DNA of 64,000 nucleotides, from positions 90,382,120 through 90,446,119 of the forward strand of contig CM056583.1 of the NCBI GenBank assembly GCA_029721435.1, in the 5' to 3' direction. Below, one piece after another: positions 47,501 through 58,520 of this stretch. Each line of letters starts with the position of its first letter. Position 1 is the stretch's first letter. A program made the position numbers and the translations under genes. This DNA is from Gymnothorax reevesii. Its lineage: Eukaryota > Chordata > Actinopteri > Anguilliformes > Muraenidae. The notes under the pieces are model-generated. The model searched no databases, was not told where the DNA came from, and worked only from the letters and a program-made list of their open reading frames with translations.

Positions 47501-48357
47501 TGCTTTACTGAAGGATATTTGCGAAAGCAGTGCAGTATATGAAGCTGTTGCATAAGCCAGACATATTTCCCAGTGGATTATGTTCTTTACTGAAGGATGC
47601 TTGTGAAAGCACTGCAGTATATGAAGCTGTTCCATAAACCAGACATATTTCCCAGTGGATTATGTTTTTTCCTGAAGGACATTTGTGAAAGCAGTGCAGT
47701 ATATGAAACTGTTGCTTAAGCCAGACATATTTCCCAGTGGATTATGTTTTTTCCTGAAGGACAATTGTGAAAGCAGTGCAGTATATGAAGCTGTTGCATT
47801 AACCAGACATATTTCCCAGTGGATTATGTTCTTTACTGAAGGATGCTTGTGAAAGCACTGCAGTATATGAAGCTGTTCCATAAACCAGACATATTTCCCA
47901 GTGGATTATGTTTTTTCCTGAAGGACATTTGTGAAAGCAGTGCAGTGTATGAAGCTGTTGCATAAGCCAGACATATTTCCCAGTGGATTATGTGCTTTAC
48001 TGAAGGATATTTGTGAAAGCAGTGCAGTATATGAAGCTGTTGCATAAGTCAGACATATTTCCCAGTGGATTATGTGCTTCACTGAAGGATATTTGTGAAT
48101 GCAGTGCAGTATATGAAGCTGTTGCATAAGCCAGACATATTTCCCAGTGGATTATGTTCTTTACTGAAGGATGCTTGTGAAAGCACTGCAGTATATGAAG
48201 CTGTTCCATAAACCAGACATATTTCCCAGTGGATTATGTTTTTTCCTGAAGGACATTTGTGAAAGCAGTGCAGTATATGAAGCTGTTGCATAAACCAGAC
48301 ATATTTCCCAGGGGATTATGTGCTTTACTGAAGGATATTTGTGAAAGCACAGCAAAG
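44540..48357. repeat. 82-bp satellite, about 46 copies, with higher-order structure
   Basis: The unit starts 'gaaggatatttgtgaaagca' and ends 'ccagtggattatgtgctttact'. Units keep an 82-bp period almost throughout; the first is interrupted. Variants such as 'cataagcc', 'catattcc', 'catattgc', 'cataaacc' and 'aaccggacacattttcc' mark unit types. Nine consecutive types (about 45830-46567) recur in the same order at 46568-47305. The 'gatgcttgtgaaagcactgc' type recurs at three- and four-unit intervals near the right end. The minus strand stays open for 70-codon stretches because stops are rare in the unit. Since 82 is not a multiple of three, each copy shifts frame, so these frames are not genes. 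Confidence 0.97.
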
Positions 48358-48439
48358 CAGAGGCATTTGATAACTATTAATACTATACAGTTGCCACAGC
48401 AGACCTGAGAATTAGAACTTCCGCTGCAGGCCTTGACAA

Positions 48440-51010
48440 CCTCAGCACAGACTAACAACTGATCTTACTGAATCCACTGACTGAACACAATTAAACCCAC
48501 CAACTCATGTCACAGTGTCTGCAGACCAGGGGCGGAGCCAGGGGTGGCCTCAGCCACCATAAATTAAACTTCCGCCACCCTCCCGGCTCCCCCTCCACCG
48601 CTTTGCCCGCAACTTTTTCTGTACACAAGTGTTCCCACAGGGACGCAATTCAACCTCAAGCAAGTAGTTCTCCACCAATACAAATGGAAGCGGTAATACA
48701 CTCAGATTGACTGTTATACAAACCATCATAATTATAGAGGAAGAAGGAGTAGTAGTTTTGGTTCATGAGCTCTTTGCATAAAACATCCTTGGCTCTGAGA
48801 GTGAAGATGCCAACTACACTAGATTGCTGATACGGTTCACTCTATACTCGCGATACTAAGCAACTGAATAAACGAATATTAGCTAGTTAGTTAACGTACT
48901 CTTATTGTTACGCAGTCAAAGTGACCGCAAAACAAAGAGAAGTTTGATGAAACGAGTTTAAATGGGCATGCAATTATATTAAATTTGATTTTCTGTAATA
49001 ATTACGCACAATCTTATTTTCCGGTCTGTCTTTAATTAACTTGGATTTCTTTTGTTGCTTGATGCCCTCAAGTGAAGCACCCGGAAGTAAAATTTGCACA
49101 CAGACTCCCATTCATTTTTGCCTACTTTAAAATTACATTTTCAAAAACACTTGTGCGAATGTGCGAATCGGTGTTATTTTGTTATTGCTGTGCAGAGCAA
49201 CATTTTTTCTCCCTAAACATGTGCTTTCTGGAGGATGAAAAGCGTCACACTTCTAATGGGAAGATCGAAATGTGACTCGGTGTCAACGTTTAAGTGCGAG
49301 GGGAATGTTATCAGAGATGCAAAGTCTCATGCATTCGGCGTAGGTCTCACGCATTTTTTAGGCTTATTGACTGTAGTCCGCAATTATTTACTGCAGGCCA
49401 AATGAGATTCTAAAGAGGTATTAAATTCCTTGTGCATTTCAGTTTCACTTGCGTAAAGGTTGACTTCACCACAAGTAACATGGAAAGCCATTGAGACTCC
49501 CGACTTCTCGTGCCTATCTTTACTTAGGGATTGGAAACAGTGCATGTGTTTCATGATTGTTTAAATTGTTTTAATGAGATAAGACCATAAGATAAAGACC
49601 AAACGTCTTTATGCAATGCCATTGCTTCCAATCCCTTAGTAAAGACAAGCCTGAGAATTCCCGAGTCATTATTGATTTTCGTGTCACTAGTGGGGAAATC
49701 CACCATGATGCACGCGAAACTGATTAACGTGATTCACAACGACTTAAATTCCGTGAGTAAATTTCTTCAGTGCGCATTGATTGAATAATTGCTGTGTTAA
49801 CTTGACCGAGACCTATGACCCTCTCATAAGATAACTGCTCGAACGTTTTCGTCATTATAAGAATGTCCGTAAACGTTATCAAATTACTCTCTGGTTTCCT
49901 CAATTCATTGTTCCCTGATTGAGCATATTCGCCGTCAACCGAATTGTTTATATTGAGTCATATGCCTAATACCAACATTGATAAAAGGAAGCGCTAATTA
50001 ACTCTGGCTACTCCTTTCCTCAGCTTCATCTTTGCCCCGTCCCGTGATTTAAATATTATGCAGGTAAGATGTACTGTCATTGAATGTCAATTACACATTC
50101 AATTACAAGCTAGCTTGTTAGCCACTGGGTTAATTTTATTAACTACAAAGTCAATGCAGTCCCCGCGACGGTAAGGTACCAAGGTAGCTCGCTGCTGACC
50201 ATTTTAAATTGCTAGCGTTTGTTGTTTGTCAGCAGTCTATTCAAGTTAATGGGACGGCTAATTAGCCAGCTAGCAGGAGAAAGCAATTTTTTTTAATATT
50301 TAAGTTACAAATTTGCATTTCTATGTTAACTTATGCATGAAACGTTTTATTACAGCCCTTCAAATGAATATTGCTGCAAAAGGCAGGAGAATACAGCTGT
50401 GTAGGTTTGTTGATAAAAGTGCCCTCTGTAATATTCTTGTCGTAAATTGTAATTATCTTGTGAGTTTAATCACCAATGAAAAATACACTAATTTCACAAC
50501 TGTTTCAGATCTTTCTAAAAATTAGTTTAGGAATACATTAAAAGCTTATTATGCGGGTCTTCATGATGTAAATCTACATGGCTGGCACTGCCTGTATAGC
50601 TAAGTATATGAGCGACCAAGAAAAACTACTAGATCTACAGCAACTTTCCACATGGGGAAAAAATAAGATATCAGTTTCTGTGCAAACCCTATATGAGCAA
50701 TGGCCTCAGTCTGGCCTACCCGATGAAAACTGTCTGGCTCCGCCACTGCTGCAGACTGATCACAATAAAACCCACCAACTGAACTCCGAGTCTACTGACT
50801 GTTTACAATTAAACCCACAAACTGATCTCTCATTACCTAATGACTAATCATAAATAAACCCACCAACTGATCACACTGTGTCTACTAACTGATCACAATT
50901 TAACCCACCAACTGATCTCACAGTGTCTACTGACTCATCGCAATTAAACCCACCACCTGAACTCACCCAAGTCTACTGACTGATCTCACCTATCTCCACA
51001 AACCGATCTC
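48440..51010. repeat. Degenerate ~44-bp tandem array interrupted by a hAT element
   Basis: Repeating words 'tgatcacaattaaaccca', 'ccaactgatctca' and 'cagtgtctactga' occur at 48440-48518 and again from 50757 to about 51010, with heavy drift. The hAT at 48527-50748 separates the two parts. Traces of the unit may continue to about 51250. Confidence 0.7.
48527..50748. mobile_element. hAT transposon, 2222 bp, perfect 8-bp target duplication
   Basis: The ends are 'caggggcggagccag' and, inverted, 'cagtggcggagccag'. Both flanks read ctgcagac (48519-48526 and 50749-50756) without mismatch, the 8-bp duplication expected for hAT. The interior is AT-rich and contains an inverted pair near 49510-49545 and 49620-49655 around 'cctatctttacttagggatt' and 'ggaaac'. 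I see no recognisable transposase, so it seems to be a non-autonomous derivative. An open frame at 50578-50847 crosses the right end and is chance. Confidence 0.9.
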
Positions 51011-52697
51011 AACTAAATCACCACAAGTCATCCAAAAGTGCACTGGCTGGTCCTAACCTAAATTCACATATTTGAGTCCACAAAATGATCACACTTAAAT
51101 CCACAGAATAATATCATGTTGGTCAACTACCCACTGTCAGCTAAATCCACATGCTGATACTAACAAAATTCAGCGACTGATCTCAGCTCAATCCATGGAC
51201 TCATTTCAGGGAAGCCCACCTGATCCCACCCTAACAGCCTACACTCTCTTCCACTAACATTTATCTGCTGATCACACAAGGTCAGCGGAATAAGCAAAGC
51301 ACAAGGCCCGAAACAACCTTAGGATGGTCTCACTCAAAATGCAAAAACAGCATCACAGCCAGGCCCTGCATTGCTAAGGACAAGTTTTTACAGACAGCTC
51401 AGAAGAGAAAGGCCAAGAAGGACATTAAGACAGGAAGAGAACAGCGCTGCAGTTCACCGTGACCGCACGGTGAACTCCTTTAACCCTTTCAAGAGTAGGT
51501 TTTTTGAATGTTTTCTAAATTCAAAGAATGTGTTGAGCGCCGCTGTCCTCTAATCTCCTGCTAACCCCGCCCACCTCCATGCATAATGAGTTTTTAATGT
51601 CTGGATAAATAAGTCCCACTTCACTTCTGCCACCCCTCCCTTGTAACGAAATTAACTCGACTGCCTGGAGAGAAATACAGCCGAGCAAGGAGAAAATGAG
51701 GGAGAAAACGGTTGCTAGGCAGCGAAAAACATCGGTAAGACTTCAACAACTTATTCAGTTTTCGAGATTCTGTCTCCAGGGTTACGGCGGGGAAGACATC
51801 ATATCAAGCGGTTTAGAAGTCTGTTCTGTTGATCGTAAATTACAAGGAAATGTACATCATATCAGTTCCCCTGCTGATCTCTCCTTTCTCATCAAGTGAG
51901 AGGCAAGTGGCCCGTATCCATTTCAAAAGTAAATACTAGCGCCTGCCTTTGATTACTTAATTTAAATCTTCTGCACGAACGAACATCTGAGTAAAATGTA
52001 TCGATCAGCAATTTAGTGGCAATCTGCTCTCATGCCTCCACAAAACTTCAGTCTGTGGTCTAACTGATGAGTGACCTGTTATTTTCAGGTGCGCAGTGTG
52101 GATTGAGCTACAATGTCCGACACTGTTCGTGGAGATCCGGCTCCCTCCTGGCTATTATTTCATCTTTTCACACACGAGCCAACTGATTAAAAACTCAACA
52201 AGATATTGTGCTGTTAAATTCAGAAAACTTTGTTTTTATTAAAATTAAAACCAAAATTTGATTTGGTTTTAATTTTAAAATTTGATTTCAAAGAACAGAG
52301 TTTGTAACCACTAAGCAAAAATTGTATATGAATGAATGCTAATGGAATAGGTAATGAAGACATTAAATTCTCTCAAGAAAAACACCTGTCCTCCATACTG
52401 TAACTGAGCTCACGCTTGAGCAATATTTAGTACTAACGGTCACTTAGCCCAAGCACTTCACAGCTGCACTCACTTTAGAATGGCACTCAGTGGCAATCAC
52501 CTTACATGGAAATTTACAAAAGCAGTCCTGTTCCTGAAGCTTTTCACTCCAACCAAATAAAAGCACAACTCATTTTCCAGTCAGAGATCCTGATGAACTG
52601 CTAATTAGCCAAATCGGGTGTTCTTACTCAAAGTCTGAGTGAAGGCCCACAGGATGGAAGCTCTTCAAAAGCAGGGCTGGAGGCCGTTGCACTAGAG
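51011..52697. other. Intron sequence, nothing recognised
   Basis: Mixed sequence with no transposon ends or exon candidates. The short self-complementary stretch around 52245-52280 ('aaattttgatttggttttaa'-like) is a simple AT palindrome. Confidence 0.35.
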
Positions 52698-52995
52698 AAG
52701 TGGTGCTCACACTCGGTCCTGCAGGAGCCCTGTGTATGATGCTTTTCATTCCAACTGCGATTTCAGAATTAACAAGTTGTTCATTTTTCTTAATTAGGAG
52801 CTTTTGATGTTTGGAGAGGTAAATCCATCTTAGTCCACAGGATGCTAAACATAGCTTTGCGAGGCCCAAAGATTAACAATCCATCCGTGCTTATTGTGCC
52901 ATAGGCAGAAAATAGAGAGGTAACAAACGAATTAGATTAATTGGCCAGCTCAATGACTTAACTGGTAACCAGGTGAACTGCTGTATATGTAAGGA

Positions 52996-53100
52996 ATAAT
53001 CAACTTGTAGGTGTGCATCATACGGTTTTAAGGCATATTACGGAGACGCCTCCATGAAGTGCTTTAAAACCGTGTGATGCACACCTGCGAGTTGATTATC
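52996..53100. repeat. Strong inverted repeat (stem ~39 bp)
   Basis: The left arm 52996-53034 ('ataatcaacttgtaggtgtg...') pairs with the right arm 53061-53100 ('...cacacctgcgagttgattat') with few mismatches around a 26-bp loop. It sits immediately left of the MITE at 53103 and may be part of the same composite insertion. Confidence 0.85.
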
Positions 53101-53102
53101 CT

Positions 53103-53557
53103 GCTTATACCATGGTCATACGGCAGCAATATCAAATCAAAGCATTCAGAAATTTTTGGTGAAAGTTTTGCACTTAAAATTTAAAGTTTATGATGAAGAC
53201 TAATTCTTGCCCCTTTTGCAACTGCGTCAGTTAGCTACAGTTGGACAGGGTGACGAGAGCGATGGTCATTTTTAAAATTTCGAATAAAGAAAACCAGATA
53301 ACAAAACGTTCATTCATTTCTTCATCAATTGCTTCATTTTTTAATTCATTTAATTTTTTCCCCATTTTTTATTTCACCATACATTTGTGTTTTGTCGTGC
53401 TCTGACAGCGACGCTCTCTAACGTTGCTATAGTTACAGGTTGGTGACAGGATGAATTTTGAATGGTGAAGCTACCGAATTAGCCGTGCGTTCCACAGTTT
53501 TAATGCATACCTGCCAGCCAATCAGAAAAGAGTATTCACCCTGACCATGGTATAAGC
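53103..53557. mobile_element. MITE with 16-bp perfect terminal inverted repeats, 455 bp
   Basis: Ends are 'gcttataccatggtca' (53103-53118) and its exact complement 'tgaccatggtataagc' (53542-53557). It has an AT-rich interior and no coding sequence. No clear target duplication could be assigned, so the superfamily is open. Confidence 0.75.
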
Positions 53558-53935
53558 AGTAATTTGCTATTTTTTCCTAATACTTCAGTGCAAAACAGGT
53601 GGGCCTCAACCTCATTTGTGTGGTGACTGAATTCTTCATCGTTGTCCAGAAGATTGATGCTCGGTGCACATACCCATTCAGAGCTTGCTGACTGACCTCA
53701 GTCTTTAATTTCATCAGTTACTGATAGCTTACCTCTCTCCATGCATATTGAAATTAAGGGTTTGAAATTTAATGCAATAAGTATTACATGCCCACAGTAG
53801 TAGGGGTGGGTGGTATAAGCGGTAGATGATGTAATGAGACGATGTAAATTTGGCCAAAAGTAGAGATTTTGACTATACCAGCGAAGCGTGATAGCACTAG
53901 TAGATGATGTCATTAAGCCGCACCTGCTTTATTTA

Positions 53936-54791
53936 GGGTGCTCATGAAAAACACTCGGGCACGGTTCATCCGTACTCGTACCAAATGTGAAAGCAACCGA
54001 ACCTGAACGCCGAAGATTACTGTTAAGTGTTACGGTTATCTTGTTCTAACAAACCCAGCGGCGCAAGAATCTCTCCATTCAAACGAAGAAATTCAATACT
54101 TTCTCGAAATTTAGGCGGATGCAAACATAAATCTCAACCACTCAAAAACTCAGAGATTTATGGAATGATTTGTGAGTTGTCACATTCATGTGGTTATCAC
54201 AGAACAATAGATCATTGCTGTGACAAACTTAAGAAAATGCAGCTGCGATATTTGTCTGACAGCTCAAGTTATGAGAAAGATACATTTCAGTGATATAAGA
54301 CAGTGGAAAGCATAATCGGCCAAAAACGCAAGGCCGAAAGAATTCCGTATTCAACATCCACAAATATCGAACGTAATCAGTACATTTTCGGCTTACCTTG
54401 ATGTTTGGGAACCCAGAGAAAGTTTTGGGTGAGTAAAAACATCAAGGATTCAGTCAAGAGAATTTCGAGTTTAATTTCTTGTGCTGCTAGACGTGGTAAT
54501 CCATGTTACTGATGACACACTGGGTTGCTGTTGCACGGGCAGCATACGCATTTGCCATATTATTATTCAATATGAATATTCTAAACCGCCTTTTCAATAA
54601 TAAAGCCCTCTGAAATATATTGGCTCCTCTGCTTAAAATCGTACCCCAATTAAAATCACCTAGGTGCATACTGCAACGTGCTGTATCGGAATTTGACATC
54701 TGCAAGTGTACTCAGGTATGGTTAGATATTACTAGTGTGAAGCTGACCAGCGGGGGGAGGGGGGACAATCGTGACTAGTGTGAAAGCACCT
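53936..54791 (+). mobile_element. Innermost PIF/Harbinger-like element, 856 bp
   Basis: The ends gggtgct and, inverted, aggtgct are flanked by TTA on both sides (53933-53935 and 54792-54794), the 3-bp duplication typical of PIF/Harbinger. The interior has 'aaatgtgaaagcaacc' at the left and 'tagtgtgaaagcacc' at the right. A Myb/trihelix-like fragment is present (54027-54293). The terminal repeats are short and imperfect, so the assignment is moderate. The remnant at 33.7-34.1 kb is a relative. Confidence 0.65.
54027..54293 (+). pseudogene. Possible Myb/trihelix DNA-binding fragment of a Harbinger element
   Basis: The frame contains EIYGMICELSHSCGYHRTID, followed by HCCDKLKKMQLRYLSD. The order 'GY-R-...-C-K-K-L/M-Y' resembles the second half of Myb/SANT-like trihelix domains, which in Harbinger transposons form the second, DNA-binding gene. 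Upstream residues do not continue the domain well and the frame ends soon afterwards. I regard it as a decayed relic. Confidence 0.4.
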
Positions 54792-54793
54792 TT

Positions 54794-54911
54794 AAAGAAG
54801 AACTGCAAGTATTCACAACCACCGAAAATGGCACGAATATTGTGATAGCAGTGGAACTGAACGACTGGACAAGACTCCAGTGCTTCGGTCACAGGCTCCA
54901 CCTCGCCATTG
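54794..54911 (+). pseudogene. hAT (ZBED-like) transposase exon relic
   Basis: The frame reads KEELQVFTTTENGTNIVIAV, then ELNDWTRLQCFGHRLHLAI. This matches the catalytic-domain block of ZBED-type hAT transposases around the conserved 'TxDNAxN...W...C.aHrLhL' text. The catalytic Asp of the usual TDNA reads Glu here (TTENGTN). A donor-like 'ggtaggt' follows at once. The Harbinger insertion ends three bases before this exon text. The rest of the gene is not visible, so it is non-functional. Confidence 0.8.
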
Positions 54912-55221
54912 GTAGGTTAAAACACTTTTGTTAAGTCTTAGTTCAACATTATATTTCAGTCTTAAATTTGCAATTCAGATATGTTGTATTTCAAATTTAA
55001 TACTAAGCAGTGGAATAGCCAGAACTTAAAAATCCCTTTACAACTATTATTAGTCCTGACTTGTTCTCAATCATTTTTCTTAATTAATGATACATTCAAC
55101 CAACGAGCTATGTGAACTAGAGGTGTCATGTTATAATTTCAGTATTCAAGTCGGGCCGCCACCTTGGGACGGGCGTTCTTGACAGCAAGGTGAGTGTCTC
55201 TATCCACGATTTTTTCTGGAA

Positions 55222-55296
55222 ATGCCTGACTACTGTGTTGCAGGCAGTTGCAGTTACCGGAGAGGGAAAGTGGACGACATGACTTCTCAAAAGTAA
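55222..55296 (+). other. Short THAP-like start with splice donor, doubtful
   Basis: ATG at 55222 reads MPDYCVAGSCSYRRGKVDDM and four more codons, overlapping a consensus donor 'gtaagt' at 55293. 'MP-x-x-C-x4-C' is how THAP zinc fingers begin. THAP proteins include transposase-derived genes. Only the first two of the four zinc ligands could be present, and no second exon was found. Confidence 0.25.
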
Positions 55297-56131
55297 GTTA
55301 TATTTAGCTTGAACAACGGAGATTAGTGGCTTTAAATAATCAAACTGATACGATGTGAAGCCAGTCTTGACCTTAGCTGTTACTAAGATAGTAAGCTGGT
55401 TAGTCCACGGGTGCTCGTGCTTTGATGAGGCAGGCACCTAGGCCAGTAAACTGTATGTGTGAAGTGGAAAGGGGTGCTCCAAATTTTTTCGCATTACTTC
55501 TTCCTGTAAAAGAAAACCTTTTCTTTAATTTTATTCATTTAAAATATTTGCATCTTTATTTTTACTTGAGAAGACTCAGGAAAAAGTGGTGTCTGCTATC
55601 ATTTGCATGACAGAGTGACTTTTCATTTAGAAATCTGTGTTACATTGTTATGGAGAAAGATGTGTTACACTTTCAAGTTACTTGAAAGTTTTTGTATTTT
55701 TTAAATAAGTTTTGTTCAAGAACAGTTTTGTTCTTAAAATGGCATTCTATACTATTTTGAAGTGAGTTTATAGTTAATAATGCAGCTTTATGCTTCAGCG
55801 TGTATCTGTTGTGGTTGTATGTTCAGAAACAATTATATTGAAATATATATACCGAAGAATATATCGCTCTATATATCGTTACCGTCTATGCTTCGTATAT
55901 ATTGCAATATAAATTTTAGACCATACCACCCAGCCCTACACAGAAGATAGATTTTTTCATCACATGCATTGCCATTTCTGGCACAATGTAATTTAAGTAA
56001 TCCCACAGTATGAGCTCCTAGTTTGGAAAATTAACAGCTTGTGAAAATTTTGTGCTTACCCTTGTGGTTGGAACAAAAACCAGATACACAGGGGACCCTA
56101 AGGGCCCAGTTTTTAAACCACTGCACTAGAG

Positions 56132-56756
56132 ACTAGCACAAAGCATAGGGCACCACTCGCTCTGGAAGAGCATTCAACTTTAGGGATCTGATTGGCCTCA
56201 TGAATTATGTAATAAGGGTTTTAAGCTGCACCGATGTCCACATACGATACTGTGTTAAAGGTATTATGGCAGTGTACAATCCAGTAATAGGTTGTCCTAA
56301 TATGTTTTTCATAGCACTACACTGCCCCATAGAAAGGCTCAAAGCAGATGGGTGGGACATGTTTCTGGATGGCGAACTGTGAATGGTTTTAATCCAGAGT
56401 CCATTTCAGATGTACACTAGAGTAATGATTCCATAATAAAGAAAGATAACATAAGAAATGTTGTTAGCTTATATTTCTTTATTCGAAAACAACTCGACTT
56501 TAAATTAAAAAAAAATTTGCAAACTATAATTGTCTACCAAAGCTTCAGTTTTTTTTTTTTTTTAAACAGTGAATCAAAGCGAAAATTGGATGTACTCCAT
56601 GTTATGTGGCAGTTGCTCAAAACAAAATTTAATCATGAAGAAGAACAATGATGACCTCTACCTCAAAATACTAGGCAGATAAGTTTCAATAAAGAAAGAC
56701 TGAAAAGGCATTTTGACGCTGGGACATCACATGATGCTATCGATTGGACTGACTTA
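56132..56756. other. Intron sequence, nothing recognised
   Basis: AT-rich sequence with a poly-T run near 56550. No feature is seen before the Tc1 fragment. Confidence 0.35.
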
Positions 56757-56957
56757 TTATAAGTCAGGATCTGCATACTCCTCATAGTCACCTGAAATGA
56801 AAACAGGGCCTGTTTTTCGATGATTCAATGGAACATTCAGAAGTTTAGAAATACGTCCGTAACCAATGCCATCAGTATGTTTTGCAACAATAAGGTTGTG
56901 AAGGTCTTGAAAGATCTCTTTGCTTTTACCCATCATGAGATGCTTCTTGTGTGACAC
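56757..56957 (-). pseudogene. N-terminal Tc1 transposase fragment fused to unrelated codons
   Basis: MGKSKEIFQDLHNLIVAKHT and GYGRISKLLNVPL are the first helix-turn-helix of a Tc1 transposase. After LNVPL the sequence changes character and ends VFISGDYEEYADPDL with a stop. That second part begins just after a very good acceptor ('ttttcatttcag'). The start could be the upstream Met (MSHKKHLM) or, more likely, the MGKSK Met. It is a broken relic. Confidence 0.75.
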
Positions 56958-57323
56958 CTTGGTAATGAGACACCTTTTAATAGGGCATCAGTTAGGACAA
57001 AACCAGCTGATATTAATTTCCACTAATAGGGGGCAGGATTGCTTTCTAAATACTAACAGATCTCAGCTGGTTTCTTGGTTTTCCATGCCTCTTTGCACCT
57101 CCTTTTCTTCATGTGTTCAGCACTTATTCGCAAAATCATTTCACTTTATTATATAACTATTAAATGACACTTAATTTATGGAATTATTTGTTTTGATTTC
57201 TTTGTATATGTGGATTACTTAGGTTGTTACCAACATCTGGTGAAAATTTCATGTCAGTAGCTCCATTAGAAATATATTTGCTGAGAAAAATGCTGATGCG
57301 TTCAATTCTTGTTTTCCCCGCTG
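56800..57323 (-). mobile_element. Tc1/mariner element, 5' portion
   Basis: On the minus strand the end is TA (57324-57325), 'cagcggggaaaacaagaatt', then 'tttttctcagcaaatatatt' and 'aaaattttcaccagatgttg'. These are the leader of a common fish Tc1. A transposase start follows at about 56933. The element breaks off near 56800, and the catalytic part and far end are missing. Confidence 0.85.
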
Positions 57324-57329
57324 TACCCT

Positions 57330-58520
57330 GCTGAAGAACCACTCAACCACTTGAGGGGCACTCTCTCTCACTTGGCACTCACTCCAGAGGAGCGCTCACC
57401 AGATAGCATCCCTAATTCTAGAGGGTCTGGCACACACTCAAACAGTTTACCCCAACCCTGTTCCTGGAATACCCCGCTCCAGCACATTTTAGACCTGATT
57501 CAGCTGGGAAATGCTGCTCTAGAACAGGCCATTAAATACTAGAACAAACACTTCAGCGGAGTATTCGCTACAGAGCTGCACTCACTCTGAAGGGGCCAGC
57601 ACCAAGGAGCAGTACATATCTTAGAGTGGCCTACACTTTCAAGAGGCTCTGACCATTGAGCCACACACATCACAGGCTAGCACTAATCCAAAAGCAGCCA
57701 TAAACCTCAAGTGGCACTCATCCTAAGGCAAAACTCATGACAGTACGCCACTCATCCTAGTGGGGCTCATTCAACTAGGACACTCAGCAAGGAGTGGTAC
57801 TCACCATAGCAGTGCACATACTCTGGAGGCACCATACAGTAGCATACATTGTAGAGAAGATCGTACAACTGCACAACTGTAAGCACTCACCATTGAGTGG
57901 AACTCTGGAGGAGCCTGCATGACCTACCAGCCCTACACCTGAAGTGGGCCTCACCCTGAAGTGGCTTGCTGCTCTGGGGTGCATTTCCCAAAAGCGTAGT
58001 TGCTAACTAAGTTAGCAACTTACACAGTTCGTCCATTCACAGTCAATGGGCCCAGCTATGTAAGTTAGCATCAGTGATTACGGGAAACGCACCCCAGAGC
58101 AGGATGCACTAAAGAGCAACCCATAATCTCGAGAGGCTCTTCTCATAGAGCTGCACACACCACAGAACGACACTGACGCTGAAGCTTCCCCAAAGCTTGA
58201 GTGGCACTTACCTTGGAGCAGAGCAAATCGAAGCGCGAGGCTCAATGTTGAGAGACACTCATCCAAGAGGGACACTCACTCATCCAAGAATGTCACTCGG
58301 CACAGAGTGGGACACTCCTTAGAACGTCACTCACCATAGAGCAAGAGAGAGAGGCACAGACAACAGAGCAGCCCTCACTGCAGAGGCTAATACCATGAGG
58401 CGACATGCCGAAGACGAGCACGCACCATTGATGTGCCCTTACACTCAGTTGGTGCTCAGTCTACAACAGAAGTCACCACAGCAGAAGGGCACCATACAAC
58501 TGCACTAACCCTAGAACAGA
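57330..58520. repeat. Degenerate minisatellite with ~30-bp theme
   Basis: Phrases such as 'gtggcactcatcct', 'gagtggtactcaccatag', 'gaggcaccatacagtag' and 'cagagctgcactcactct' recur irregularly throughout. They have strongly diverged and no constant period can be read. A palindromic MITE interrupts the array at 57970-58101. Open frames here are by-products of the repeat. Confidence 0.65.
57970..58101. mobile_element. Palindromic MITE, ~130 bp
   Basis: The ends 'tgctctggggtgc' and 'gcaccccagagca' are exact complements. They continue as 'atttcccaaaagcgtagttg' and 'ctaactaagttagcaac' against 'gtaagttagcatcagtgatt' and 'acgggaaac'. This is a common fish MITE type with 'gtgc(a/g)tttccc' ends. No coding capacity. 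Confidence 0.8.

Larger units (their letters stand above)
53801..55938 (+). mobile_element. Inner hAT (ZBED-type) element, 2138 bp
   Basis: The left end 'taggggtgggtggtat' and inverted right end 'tagggctgggtggtat' match. The flanks cacagtag (53793-53800) and cacagaag (55939-55946) are an 8-bp duplication with one mismatch. It carries a transposase exon relic (54794-54911) and is itself interrupted by a Harbinger element (53936-54791). It lies wholly inside the outer hAT. Confidence 0.88.
52698..56123. mobile_element. Outer hAT element of a three-level nest, 3426 bp
   Basis: The left end 'aagtggtgctcacactcggt' and inverted right end 'cagtggtttaaaaactgggc' share the pattern cagtggt...actcgg/actggg. 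They share the further inward text 'ccctgtgtat' and 'ttttcattccaac' or 'ttttgttccaacc'. Flanks are both cactagag (52690-52697 and 56124-56131). The first base of the left end has mutated from c to a. Inside lie a stem-loop, a short MITE and a second hAT. No transposase of its own is visible. Confidence 0.88.

Noticed and set aside
44540..48357. Dozens of 70-codon minus-strand open frames of nearly identical sequence
   Set aside because: They are translations of the 82-bp satellite. The unit length is not a multiple of three, so successive copies change frame and each frame ends after about 2.6 units. That is not how a repeat protein is built.
55126..55437. 103-codon minus-strand frame in the inner hAT
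   Set aside because: No domain. It overlaps the plus-strand THAP-like start and splice donor, and its composition looks random.
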